Origin: Limibacter armeniacum
GTDB lineage: Bacteria > Bacteroidota > Bacteroidia > Cytophagales > Flammeovirgaceae
Assembly: GCF_036880985.1 (NCBI RefSeq)
Contig: NZ_JBAJNO010000009.1
Location: forward strand, 868,001-932,000
DNA length: 64,000 nucleotides
Reading direction: 5' to 3'
Below the pieces are notes generated by a model. That model worked only from the letters and a program-made list of their open reading frames with translations. It was not told the origin of the DNA and made no database searches. How positions within the stretch are numbered: position 1 is the first letter of the stretch; each line of letters starts with the position of its first letter. This document shows, piece by piece, positions 40,987 to 48,740 of the stretch. Made by a program: the position numbers and the translations under genes.

Positions 40987-41676
40987 TTATTGGACTGACA
41001 TAGCCTTGATATCTTCCACTACTTTCCCGTCTTCCAGTTTGACAATTCTATGTGCCTTGTCAATCACTCTTTGGTCATGAGTAGAAAATATAAAGGTGAT
41101 ACCTTCTTCCTTGTTCAGCCTTTCCATAATATCAAGCAAGTCCGCTGTCGATTTGGAATCCAGATTGGCCGTTGGTTCATCAGCCAATACAAATTTCGGT
41201 TTTGGCGCCAATGCCCTTGCCACTGCCACACGCTGCTGCTGTCCGCCAGAAAGTTTGGATGGTCGACTATCCAGTTTTTCTCCCAATCCAACTTCCTGCA
41301 ACAGACTGGTAGCTCTAGCTTCGCATTCCTTATCACTTCTGCCCTGTAGTTGCATCACGAACTCTACATTTTCCTTGGCAGTTAAGACTGGTAGCAAGGA
41401 ATAATCCTGAAACACAAATCCAATATTATCTCTTCGGAAAGCAATCAACTCACTGGAAGGTAATTCTGTCAGGCTGATACCATCCACTTCGATCTTTCCT
41501 GAGCTTGGACTGTCAATTCCGCCCAACATATTGAGCAATGTTGTCTTGCCACAACCTGAAGGTCCTACAATAGCTGTAAACTCTCCTTTCTTGAACTCAA
41601 GATTTACTCCATTTACTGCATGTACAGGTACCTGACCTTGCATATAGGTTTTATATAAGTCTGTTACTTTTATCAT
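40987..41676 (-). CDS. ABC transporter ATPase (LolD/MacB type)
   Basis: A 229-residue ATPase of normal size. Walker A is GPSGCGKT (residues 38-45), Q-loop VFQDYSLLPVLTAKENV, signature LSGGQQQRVAVARAL, Walker B FVLADEPTANLDS and the switch FIFSTHD. Sequence type is that of LolD/MacB ATPases, which power FtsX-like permeases in lipoprotein or peptide export. It follows the two FtsX permease genes; the gap to the upstream permease carries the 14-bp tandem repeats. Confidence 0.95.
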   Translation of the reverse strand: MIKVTDLYKTYMQGQVPVHAVNGVNLEFKKGEFTAIVGPSGCGKTTLLNMLGGIDSPSSGKIEVDGISLTELPSSELIAFRRDNIGFVFQDYSLLPVLTAKENVEFVMQLQGRSDKECEARATSLLQEVGLGEKLDSRPSKLSGGQQQRVAVARALAPKPKFVLADEPTANLDSKSTADLLDIMERLNKEEGITFIFSTHDQRVIDKAHRIVKLEDGKVVEDIKAMSVQ

Positions 41677-41727
41677 CTGATTAAACTTTTAGGTTATGGT
41701 TGAATTGATTCCACTTTATAAAGTGAG

Positions 41728-41783
41728 CCCCACTAGGCGTGTCCCACTAGGCGTGCCCCACTAGGCGTGCCCCACTAGGCGTG
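41728..41783. repeat. 4 x 14-bp tandem repeat at the permease stop codon
   Basis: Four head-to-tail copies of CCCCACTAGGCGTG (41728-41741, 41742-41755 with one T, 41756-41769, 41770-41783). On the minus strand the unit reads CACGCCTAGTGGGG, and the unit at 41770-41783 holds the last codons and the TAG stop of the permease at 41775-43004. The other three units lie between that stop and the ATPase start at 41676. The G+C content is much higher than the surroundings. Confidence 0.95.
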
Positions 41784-43004
41784 CCCTCGAATAGCTTCAT
41801 TGGGTTTTAAAGACAATGCCTTTCGTGCAGGGTAAATTGATGCCAGCAATGCTGTAATCACAACAAGGAAACCTATGACGATATAAAGATCATTTCCTAC
41901 TTCAGGATACACCATACTGCCAAAACCGATCGCGTTGAAACCTTGTGAAAACTGAGAAAGGTCTATTCCCTTATGGTTATAGAAAGTGACCAACAAGTAA
42001 CTGACTACACTACCAACCACACCACCTACTATCCCCAAGTAGACAGTCTCCAAGACAATCATCAGGAAGATACGCCAACGCGCCATGCCCACTGCCATCA
42101 ATACTCCAATCTCCTGCACCCGCTCAAAAATCGCCATCAGCATGGTATTTAGAATACCGAATGCCAAAGCCACCATAATGATTCCCAATACAATCATGTT
42201 GGTGAGGACCGTTGATTCACTGAAGTAAGCCAGCTCGGGTTGCACTTCTTTCCAGCTCTGTACTTTCAGGCTTGGCAATTCCGCTTTCAGTTGTGAGACA
42301 AGCATAGGCACCTGCTCCACATCGCTGACCTTGATAGCTACTTCATGAATTTCAGGCAATACAACCAATCTTTGAAGGTCATTTCTCAGCACAAATACAT
42401 TTCCCTTATCATAAGCCGTATTATTCGTCTTGAATATGCCAACAACCCTGAAAGCACCTCCCACCAATTCCCCATTGATATCCTGCATAGTCAGCACCAC
42501 CTTTGAGCGAAGCTTCAACTTCATTTTTCGGGCTGTTTCGGCACTGATCAATACAGAATTCTTTTTGTGTTTTTTGAAATAATCTCCTTCCAATAACTTT
42601 TGGTGGATAATGGTCACCTTTACTTCATCCTCTGGTACTATACCATTGATCTGCACACCGGCATTCCCATTGGCAGATGCCAACATCCCTGACACGACAG
42701 TACGCTCTGAGAATGCTTCCACCTTGTTTTTCTCCAATACACCTGTCACCTGACTTTCATTAGGCAGAAAAGCCTTCAGACGTTGTTCTTCTATAAAATC
42801 AGGCGTATGAATCTGAATGTGGGAAGTTTCTGTTTCAATGGCTTCCCGAAGCCGCTGCTGAACAATTCCGTTGGACATGGCAAGCGCAAAAACACCTGCC
42901 GCTATTCCAAAGGCAATACCAAACATGATCAGAATGCTTCTTGGCTTATTACGCCATACATTCCGCCATGAGAGTTTTGCCAGCATATCTGTATTCTTAA
43001 ACAT
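41775..43004 (-). CDS. FtsX-like ABC permease (LolC/LolE type), second
   Basis: A 409-residue inner-membrane protein of the MacB/FtsX fold: an N-terminal helix after LAKLSWRNVWRNKPRSILIMF, a large periplasmic domain (about 45-265), and three C-terminal membrane helices (ILGIIMVALAFGILNTMLMAIF, ERVQEIGVLMAVGMARWRIF, VVITALLASIYPARKALSLKPNEAIRG). The motif ER..EIGVL.AVGM is typical of LolCE/MacB permeases. It starts 15 bp after its partner permease. The stop codon lies in the tandem repeat at 41728-41783. Confidence 0.93.
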   Translation of the reverse strand: MFKNTDMLAKLSWRNVWRNKPRSILIMFGIAFGIAAGVFALAMSNGIVQQRLREAIETETSHIQIHTPDFIEEQRLKAFLPNESQVTGVLEKNKVEAFSERTVVSGMLASANGNAGVQINGIVPEDEVKVTIIHQKLLEGDYFKKHKKNSVLISAETARKMKLKLRSKVVLTMQDINGELVGGAFRVVGIFKTNNTAYDKGNVFVLRNDLQRLVVLPEIHEVAIKVSDVEQVPMLVSQLKAELPSLKVQSWKEVQPELAYFSESTVLTNMIVLGIIMVALAFGILNTMLMAIFERVQEIGVLMAVGMARWRIFLMIVLETVYLGIVGGVVGSVVSYLLVTFYNHKGIDLSQFSQGFNAIGFGSMVYPEVGNDLYIVIGFLVVITALLASIYPARKALSLKPNEAIRGHA

Positions 43005-43019
43005 AGTTATGTGTTTTAA

Positions 43020-44243
43020 TTATAGCCTAACGGCATCTGCGGGTTTAATAAGGGTTATCTTGAAAAGTGGGTAAGCCAGACATAGCAGCATAATTGCTAT
43101 CACGATAATTGCCTGCATTAGAAAGATCCCATTATCCATAGAGAAGGGTAAGATCGGTTCTACCCCCATTTTAAGCATGGCTTCTGCCGTATCTCCTGAA
43201 AGTGGTATTGGGTGGTTATGCAAGTACCATAGGAGTGGCAAACTGAAGAGAAACCCAGCAACCAATCCCAAGAAACCAATTAACAACGATTCCAATGCTA
43301 CCAAGATGCCCAAAGAGGTTTTGTACATACCGACAGCCACCAATACACCAAATTCCCGTTTACGTTCCAGTGTCATCATCATGATGGTTCCGAAAATGCC
43401 AAATGCGATAACGGTATAAAGAATAAAAAGCATAATGATACCTCCGCTGCTATCAGACTCAATCATCTGTACCAGTTCTGGCTGCATATCATCCCAAGAC
43501 ATTACCTCAAACTCACCTCCCAATGATGCGGACAGTTCTTGCCTGATCTTACTGATCTCTCCCCTGTCATGAATATTCAATACATAAGAAGTTGCCATAT
43601 TCGGCGCACCTACAAACTGCTGTGCTAAACTGATAGGCATATAAATCAACCCTTTGTCCATTTGGGGATTAGGATGCGATATAATGCCTGAGATAGGATA
43701 TTTGGCAGCCGCATTCACTCCGTGATATCCTTGTCCGATCAGTACAATGGTATCCTGAAGTCCCAGTTCCAAGTAGTCTGAAAGCCCTTTTGAAATCATG
43801 ACTCCCTTAGATGAATCCGTCAGGTACTGACCTTTGCTGACCTTTTCCTTTAAGTTACTGAAAGCATTTTCTGCATCTGCCGCTATTCCCATTACCATCG
43901 CTCCTCTAGTCTTGTCGATAGATGCCGTAAGTGCATAGGTTTCCAATCTTGGAAAAAGGCTTTCTACACCTTCAGCTGACTGTATCTTGTTCCTAAGCGC
44001 TGGTGTATCTTCCAGTAACCTGTTGATCGACTTATTCTCCCAATAGCCACTATCATGTACCTGCATATAGCCAGAATAGAAGTGTACAGCATTGTCAATC
44101 ATCAAATCATAACTTCCCAACTGCATGGAACGCATCAGTACCGCCATCAGCACTGCAAAAAATATGGACATGGCTGTAATAATGGTTCTGCGCTTGCTGC
44201 GCCATATATTTCTCCAAGCCAGTATGATAATATGTTTGTTCAT
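43020..44243 (-). CDS. FtsX-like ABC permease (LolC/LolE type), first
   Basis: Start ATG at 44243 (MNKHIIILAWRNIWRSKRRTII, 407 residues) is preferred to the GTG at 44264, which would overlap the upstream gene; the chosen start stands 10 bp past that gene's stop. Same fold as the next gene: N-terminal helix, large periplasmic domain, three C-terminal helices (MLFILYTVIAFGIFGTIMMMTL, ERKREFGVLVAVGMYKTSLG, ILPF...AIIVIAIMLLCLAYPLF). The two permeases would form the heterodimeric channel with the LolD-type ATPase. Candidate substrate is the LolA-like product encoded upstream or a lipid or lipoprotein handled by it. Confidence 0.92.
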   Translation of the reverse strand: MNKHIIILAWRNIWRSKRRTIITAMSIFFAVLMAVLMRSMQLGSYDLMIDNAVHFYSGYMQVHDSGYWENKSINRLLEDTPALRNKIQSAEGVESLFPRLETYALTASIDKTRGAMVMGIAADAENAFSNLKEKVSKGQYLTDSSKGVMISKGLSDYLELGLQDTIVLIGQGYHGVNAAAKYPISGIISHPNPQMDKGLIYMPISLAQQFVGAPNMATSYVLNIHDRGEISKIRQELSASLGGEFEVMSWDDMQPELVQMIESDSSGGIIMLFILYTVIAFGIFGTIMMMTLERKREFGVLVAVGMYKTSLGILVALESLLIGFLGLVAGFLFSLPLLWYLHNHPIPLSGDTAEAMLKMGVEPILPFSMDNGIFLMQAIIVIAIMLLCLAYPLFKITLIKPADAVRL

Positions 44244-44253
44244 GGTTTTGGGT

Positions 44254-45006
44254 TTAGCGTACACGCTTCATGTTTTGCATAGAGAAAAAGCTGTCTGGAA
44301 TTGGGGTATCAAACTCTGCCTCCTGATAAATCAGCACTGTCTTGTTGCCTTCCTCATCAGCAGGAATCATCTCCATCCTTGAAGGAATTTTTCGATCACC
44401 CAACTGCTTGATATCATATGCATTCATGGTATTGACCAGATAATCATCCTCATCATAATTTTCGGATTTCAGCTGCCAGTAGCCCTCCTTGCTGATCCAC
44501 ATAAATACCTTACTCCAAACCACGGCTGCATCCTCCTTTGGTGTCAGTTGAATTTTCCAGCAGTCATAGCCGTTCACTTTTTCTTCAGCCACAATATCAT
44601 GCGTATAGTCATCCACAATAGAGGAAGCATTCAATAGGTCATCATTGGTAAAGTCAGACCCCATCCAAGACTGTGACATCATAGAAGGAGAAACCTTGAT
44701 GGTCCGCTCAATGGAAGGCATCCAATTCCAAAGCTCATTACCACGTTTTAATGAACTTGTCCCCCGATCTTTGGCAGGAGCCGTAACCAATACCAAGAAG
44801 TACTCTGTTCCCTTTGACCAGCTTTTCATGGTCATGGAGCGTTTCCATTCAGGGCGGACAATGTTCATGGTCATGGTTACTTTGCTGGTCTTGCCATTCA
44901 GAAGGTCATTGGATTTTCTGATAATTTCCTTGGCATCCTGAGCATGTAACGAAATACTCAAACACAAAAGGAAGCAAATGATTAAGCTTTGTTTTTTCAT
45001 ATTCAC
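44254..45006 (-). CDS. LolA-like outer membrane lipoprotein-sorting family protein
   Basis: A 250-residue protein with a Sec signal (MNMKKQSLIICFLLCLSISLHAQ). The mature part has the LolA/LolB-like open barrel features of the outer membrane lipoprotein-sorting family (LNGKTSKVTMTMNIVRPEWKR, RGTSSLKRGNELWNWMPSIERTIKVSPSMM, SWMGSDFTNDDLL, the W.KVFMWISKEGYWQLK strand and DRKIPSRMEM). This subfamily is not classical LolA; it usually accompanies RND or FtsX-type lipid or lipoprotein exporters. Periplasmic chaperone role inferred. It follows the TetR gene by 25 bp and is the first structural gene of the operon. Confidence 0.87.
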   Translation of the reverse strand: MNMKKQSLIICFLLCLSISLHAQDAKEIIRKSNDLLNGKTSKVTMTMNIVRPEWKRSMTMKSWSKGTEYFLVLVTAPAKDRGTSSLKRGNELWNWMPSIERTIKVSPSMMSQSWMGSDFTNDDLLNASSIVDDYTHDIVAEEKVNGYDCWKIQLTPKEDAAVVWSKVFMWISKEGYWQLKSENYDEDDYLVNTMNAYDIKQLGDRKIPSRMEMIPADEEGNKTVLIYQEAEFDTPIPDSFFSMQNMKRVR

Positions 45007-45031
45007 TGTCTCATTAATTGGTTATATATGA

Positions 45032-45610
45032 TCAATATCTTGAAATCAATTGGTTCAGGACCGATTCCATCGGATAAGGATTTCCCCTTTCCCAAGCCAT
45101 AATGTAGTGAAACAGGATACCGTCAATAGCCCCAGCCAACACATAAGCCTCTTCCTTCGGATTTTCTATTCCCAATTCGGAAAGCATAATAACAAAGAGT
45201 TCTGTTCCCTTTTGCTCCATAGGCTTCACCAATGCTGTCACCAATGGCGACTGATGGGTTTGTAACATCAGTGAAGACAACAGCTTCCATAGTCTTGGCT
45301 GCTCTTCCACCATCTTTACTGTCATCCTGATCACCTTCTCCAGTTTTTCCTTGGCTGGCATTGGCATTTCCAAGACTGCCATCATTTCTCCCATTTCAGC
45401 CATTCCCATTTCAATGATACTCTTCAAAAGCTCATCCTTGCTCTCAAAGTAGTGATACATGGCACCTTTCGCCATTCCAGCCTCTTTGGCTATTTTACTG
45501 ATTGACGTACTGTAAAAACCCTGTTCAGCAAACAGCTCCAACCCTACTTCCATCAGACGTTTTTTAGTCTGTTCTCTCATCTCTGCAAACTGCTCTTTTG
45601 TTTTCGGCAT
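45032..45610 (-). CDS. TetR family transcriptional regulator, first gene of the export operon
   Basis: A 192-residue protein with the TetR HTH at residues about 10-60 (KRLMEVGLELFAEQGFYSTS, ISKIAKEAGMAKGAMYHYFESKDELL) and a Met/Glu-rich ligand-binding domain. It heads an operon with the LolA-like, permease, ATPase and barrel genes. An 18-bp palindrome 39 bp upstream (45650-45667) is the likely autoregulatory operator. Effector unknown; a membrane stress or hydrophobic ligand is plausible. Confidence 0.92.
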   Translation of the reverse strand: MPKTKEQFAEMREQTKKRLMEVGLELFAEQGFYSTSISKIAKEAGMAKGAMYHYFESKDELLKSIIEMGMAEMGEMMAVLEMPMPAKEKLEKVIRMTVKMVEEQPRLWKLLSSLMLQTHQSPLVTALVKPMEQKGTELFVIMLSELGIENPKEEAYVLAGAIDGILFHYIMAWERGNPYPMESVLNQLISRY

Positions 45611-45649
45611 ATCCTGTAATTACTTGGTTTTATACAATTATACGAATCA

Positions 45650-45667
45650 ATTGACCAATCGGTCAAT
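45650..45667. promoter_or_regulatory. TetR-type operator upstream of the export operon
   Basis: Palindrome ATTGACC-AATC-GGTCAAT: perfect 7-bp arms with 4-bp spacer, 39 bp upstream of the TetR start codon. Related to the TTGACC...GGTCAA type sites of TetR/AcrR autoregulators. Confidence 0.75.
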
Positions 45668-45683
45668 AAAAAAGAAAAAAAAT

Positions 45684-45705
45684 AACCGTCCCTTTCGGAA
45701 CGGTT
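45684..45705 (-). terminator. Terminator of sdpR-sdpI
   Basis: Arms AACCGT(CC) / (GG)AACGGTT with a short loop and a T-run on the minus strand, 8 bp past the sdpI stop. Confidence 0.8.
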
Positions 45706-45712
45706 GAAAATC

Positions 45713-46360
45713 TTAAGCTTTTTCTTCTCTGAAAATATAATAGGAATACCCCACAGGTATAAAAGCCACCACCAGTAAGACGACTATACAAAACTGCATG
45801 GCATAATTTGGAGGCAATAAAAAGCTAATGCCTAAACCTAAAACCCCTGCCCAAAACCATAATTTACCAGCCAGTCTGTGTGTTTTCTTCCAAACAGTAT
45901 CACTTGCCAACGTCCAAGGCGTTCTGATGCCAATAAAAAAGTTAGGACGAATAGTGCCCATATAATTTCCCATAAGTGCTATCATCACAAACAAGACCTT
46001 ACTTAAAATTCCAGCAGGACTTTTCTCTCCTATTGCAGCGTAAATAATCACACAGCAAATTACCGACATAGTCAACCCCATCAGAAGGCGGATTTTCTCA
46101 TAAGTCAGCTTGAATATCTCATAGTTCTTTTTCCTTGGGTCAATCTTCCTGACAACCATCATCAACACATAAATAAATGTTGGTAGTCCTATCACCAAAT
46201 AGAAAAGTTCCATTCTGTCACCATACCGATCAGCCTCTCCACTAAGGTTCCAATGTAAAGGCACTTTATCTGGAATTAACTCCCATACACCCAACAAATA
46301 CAAAAGTGGGAAGATGGCTATCATTATCAATAGCAGCTCATTCTTTAATTCAGATTTCAT
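45713..46360 (-). CDS. sdpI: SdpI family membrane protein
   Basis: A 215-residue integral membrane protein of the SdpI/DUF1648 family: six predicted helices, PDKVPLHWNLSGEADRYG in the first extracellular loop (the DUF1648 signature P..VP.H(W/F)...G..D), and NYMGTIRPNFFIGIRTPWTL with TW.KTHRLAGKLW, the SdpI hallmark. In Bacillus subtilis SdpI gives immunity to the SdpC toxin and signals to SdpR. It follows the SdpR-like repressor by 34 bp. No sdpC-like toxin gene was seen in the window. Confidence 0.92.
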   Translation of the reverse strand: MKSELKNELLLIMIAIFPLLYLLGVWELIPDKVPLHWNLSGEADRYGDRMELFYLVIGLPTFIYVLMMVVRKIDPRKKNYEIFKLTYEKIRLLMGLTMSVICCVIIYAAIGEKSPAGILSKVLFVMIALMGNYMGTIRPNFFIGIRTPWTLASDTVWKKTHRLAGKLWFWAGVLGLGISFLLPPNYAMQFCIVVLLVVAFIPVGYSYYIFREEKA

Positions 46361-46394
46361 GTCATTCTTGGGGTTTTATGTAGCAACAATATTT

Positions 46395-46649
46395 TTATTT
46401 TTTAAAGCCTAACAACCAGCTCATCAACTCATCCAGCACTGTCATATTCAGTGAGTAATGGATAAACTGACCATTCCTGTAGTTAACCACCAAGCCAGCC
46501 TGCTTCAACAGGGAAAGGTGGTGAGAGATACTTGGTTTGCTGATATGGAAGTGATTAGCAATTTCTCCTGCCGTCATATCTTGCTCCTTCAGCAGTTCCA
46601 AAATTTCCCTTCTTGTTTCATCATTTAAAGCCCTGAATAAATCTTTCAT
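46395..46649 (-). CDS. sdpR: ArsR-family repressor, SdpR-like
   Basis: An 84-residue winged-helix protein. HTH: TRREILELLKEQDMTAGEIA, NHFHISKPSISHHLSLLKQAGLV and the wing YRNGQFIHYSLN. This size and the downstream SdpI-type gene identify it as an SdpR-like autorepressor. The palindrome TTAGAT-GTTT-ATCTAA stands 4 bp before the start codon and is the likely binding site. In B. subtilis SdpR is sequestered at the membrane by SdpI; whether that holds here is unknown. Confidence 0.93.
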   Translation of the reverse strand: MKDLFRALNDETRREILELLKEQDMTAGEIANHFHISKPSISHHLSLLKQAGLVVNYRNGQFIHYSLNMTVLDELMSWLLGFKK

Positions 46650-46652
46650 TAT

Positions 46653-46668
46653 TTAGATGTTTATCTAA
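46653..46668. promoter_or_regulatory. Candidate SdpR operator
   Basis: Inverted repeat TTAGAT-GTTT-ATCTAA with perfect 6-bp arms immediately upstream of sdpR; ArsR-type operators often have this size and position. Confidence 0.62.
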
Positions 46669-46714
46669 TTGTCTAATTACGAAACTAAATCATTATAGTT
46701 ATAGTTAAAAGAGA

Positions 46715-46722
46715 TATTTTTG
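46715..46722 (+). promoter_or_regulatory. Candidate -7 box of the idi promoter
   Basis: TATTTTTG matches the Bacteroidota TAnnTTTG -7 element 50 bp before the idi start. No good TTG element was found at the expected -33 distance. Confidence 0.4.
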
Positions 46723-46771
46723 GTATTTTTTCAATATCTACGAACAATTATCTTAACCACTTTAGTGTAAA

Positions 46772-47311
46772 ATGGGGGAAATCAATGTCATACTGGTCAA
46801 CGATCAGGACGAAGTGATTGGCTACAAAGAAAAACTGAAAGCACACAAGGATGGAGATCTTCACAGGGCATTTTCTGTGATGGTTTTCAACAGCCAAAAA
46901 CAATTGCTGCTACAAAAAAGAGCCAAAGACAAATATCATTCAGGTGGTTTATGGACCAATACCTGTTGCAGTCATCCGTCACCTGATGAGGAAAATATGG
47001 TAGTATCAGCTCAGCAAAGACTTCAGGAAGAAATGGGGTTTTCCTGTGACTTGGAGCTACTTTATCATTTTATTTACAGAACCGAGTTCAACAACGGATT
47101 GGTTGAGTATGAATTGGATCATGTTCTTTGGGGAACTTATGACAAGGAGCCAAAGCCTAATCCATCTGAAGCCGAAACCTATGAGTGGGTTACGTGGGAT
47201 AAGCTTATAGCAAGAATAGCAGACCAACCTGAGACTTTTACCAGTTGGTTCAAGATTATTGTTGGCAAGATAGAAGAAGACACTGTCCTTAAAAGACGGA
47301 TTTTTGGATAA
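46772..47311 (+). CDS. idi: Isopentenyl-diphosphate delta-isomerase (type 1)
   Basis: A 179-residue Nudix-fold enzyme (E. coli Idi is 182) that interconverts IPP and DMAPP. Characteristic segments: the catalytic Cys in TNTCCSHPSPDE, HRAFSVMVFN, LLLQKRAKDKYHSGGLWTN, the Nudix-like AQQRLQEEMGF, the Glu-containing YELDHVLWG and EAETYEWVTWD. Cytosolic. Monocistronic, divergent from sdpR-sdpI and convergent with sufD across a strong terminator. It supplies isoprenoid precursors; the isoprenoid-synthase-like gene at 33.6 kb is a possible consumer. Confidence 0.97.
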   Translation: MGEINVILVNDQDEVIGYKEKLKAHKDGDLHRAFSVMVFNSQKQLLLQKRAKDKYHSGGLWTNTCCSHPSPDEENMVVSAQQRLQEEMGFSCDLELLYHFIYRTEFNNGLVEYELDHVLWGTYDKEPKPNPSEAETYEWVTWDKLIARIADQPETFTSWFKIIVGKIEEDTVLKRRIFG

Positions 47312-47314
47312 AAT

Positions 47315-47347
47315 AAAAGCGGAAGATTTTTAAGGTCTTCCGCTTTT
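47315..47347. terminator. Bidirectional terminator between idi and sufD
   Basis: Arms AAAAGCGGAAGA / TCTTCCGCTTTT with a 9-nt loop, flanked by A- and T-runs. Confidence 0.9.
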
Positions 47348-47350
47348 TTA

Positions 47351-48664
47351 TTAGATCAGCTCGTAATTCAAACGTGCTGCAATAATCTTCTCAATGTAGC
47401 TCTTCAGTGCCGGCACCTTGATTTTCTCAAGTACATCACCAGCGAAGGCAAACATCAGCAAAGCTCTCGCTTTCTCTTCTGATATACCTCTAGCTCTCAG
47501 GTAGAACAAAGGATCTTCATCCAAAGCACCAACTGTACAGCCATGAGAACAACTCACATCATCTGCCCAAATTTCCAGCTGTGGTTTAGTGTCCACATTG
47601 GCATGCTCTGAAAGCAGAATGTTTTTGTTTGATTGGAAGGCATTTGTTTTCTGCGCTCCTTCTCTCACGTAGATCTTACCGTTGAATACACCAGTAGAAT
47701 TCCCATCCAACAAGCCCTTGTAAAGCTCGTTTGAGTATGAGTTAGGCTTTTGGTGGTCAACAGTAGTATGATTATCTGCATGTGACTTACCATCCAAGAA
47801 GTAAAGACCATTCATGTAAGCTTCACAGTGCTCACCCAAATCGATATTCAGGTTATTGCGAATCATCTTACCTCCTGTAGTGATTGTCGTATTGCTGTAA
47901 TTGCTATTGTCAGCCTGCTTTGTATGAGAAGTCGATACATGGAATGCATTTTCTCCTTCAGTCTGAATCTTGTAATGATCGACAACGGCACGTGTCTCCA
48001 CTACGATCTCAGTTACTGCATTTACAAAGCCAGTATTTTCACCAATTGTAATGCTGTTTTCAATCAACGTAGCTTGTGCATTTTCCTCCACCACAATCAG
48101 GTTACGAGGTTGTGCAATTACATCGCCAGCTGTTGTATCTACCACATTCAGGATAAATACAGGCAACTCCAGCACCTTACTTCTTGGTACGTGAACAAAA
48201 ACCCCATCAGCAGCCAAAGCTGTGTTCAGCGCTGTGAAAGGCTGCTCTTCCTGAACTGCGTACTTGCCAAAGTGAGTTGCTACCAGCTGAGCATTGTTTT
48301 CAGCAGCTGCACTCAATGTGCTAACTACAACCTTATCCTGCTCAACAATATTTGACAGCGCCTCGTTGTATTGACCATTTACAAATACAAGCTTGTTCGC
48401 TTCAAGACCTTCAATCTGTGCTTCAGCAAGCTGTGCTTCTGTGACAGTGCCTTGCAGGTCAAAATTGAACGCCTTTGATACCAGTTTCTTTACGTTGGTA
48501 TATTTCCACTCCTCGTCTTTAGTAGAAGGGAAATCAACAGAAGCCAACACTTCTGCAGCTGCCTTTCTAGCTGCTTGCAAAGGTGACTGCCCTTCCGCTG
48601 ATGTTATTTCAAAATGCTTAAGTGCATCACTTTTCAGTGCTGCATCGGCATATACTTTATTCAT
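47351..48664 (-). CDS. sufD: Fe-S cluster assembly protein SufD
   Basis: A 437-residue SufB/SufD-family protein. The N-terminal region is divergent; the right-handed beta-helix core contains VFVHVPRSKVLELPVFIL and NSYSNELYKGLLDGNSTGVFNG, and the C-terminus has the conserved NILLSEHANVDTKPQLEIWADDVSCSHGCTVGALDEDPLFYLRARGI (shown in parts here: SEHANVDTKPQLEI, DVSCSHGCTVG, LFYLRARGI) with the Cys/His pair used in the SufBCD scaffold. It lies 76 bp after sufC. The partners sufB and sufS are not in this window, although sufC is preceded by a 568-bp gap. Confidence 0.96.
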   Translation of the reverse strand: MNKVYADAALKSDALKHFEITSAEGQSPLQAARKAAAEVLASVDFPSTKDEEWKYTNVKKLVSKAFNFDLQGTVTEAQLAEAQIEGLEANKLVFVNGQYNEALSNIVEQDKVVVSTLSAAAENNAQLVATHFGKYAVQEEQPFTALNTALAADGVFVHVPRSKVLELPVFILNVVDTTAGDVIAQPRNLIVVEENAQATLIENSITIGENTGFVNAVTEIVVETRAVVDHYKIQTEGENAFHVSTSHTKQADNSNYSNTTITTGGKMIRNNLNIDLGEHCEAYMNGLYFLDGKSHADNHTTVDHQKPNSYSNELYKGLLDGNSTGVFNGKIYVREGAQKTNAFQSNKNILLSEHANVDTKPQLEIWADDVSCSHGCTVGALDEDPLFYLRARGISEEKARALLMFAFAGDVLEKIKVPALKSYIEKIIAARLNYELI

Positions 48665-48740
48665 GCTTATTGAGTAGTTTATTCGAGTGATGCTCTACGC
48701 CGAACGGTCCATCCGAACGACCACGTATCCAGTCTGCTGC

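Noticed and set aside
44243-44264. GTG start of the first FtsX permease at 44264
   Set aside because: It would overlap the LolA-like gene and adds a non-conserved MYAKPKT prefix; ATG at 44243 begins directly at the typical N-terminal helix.
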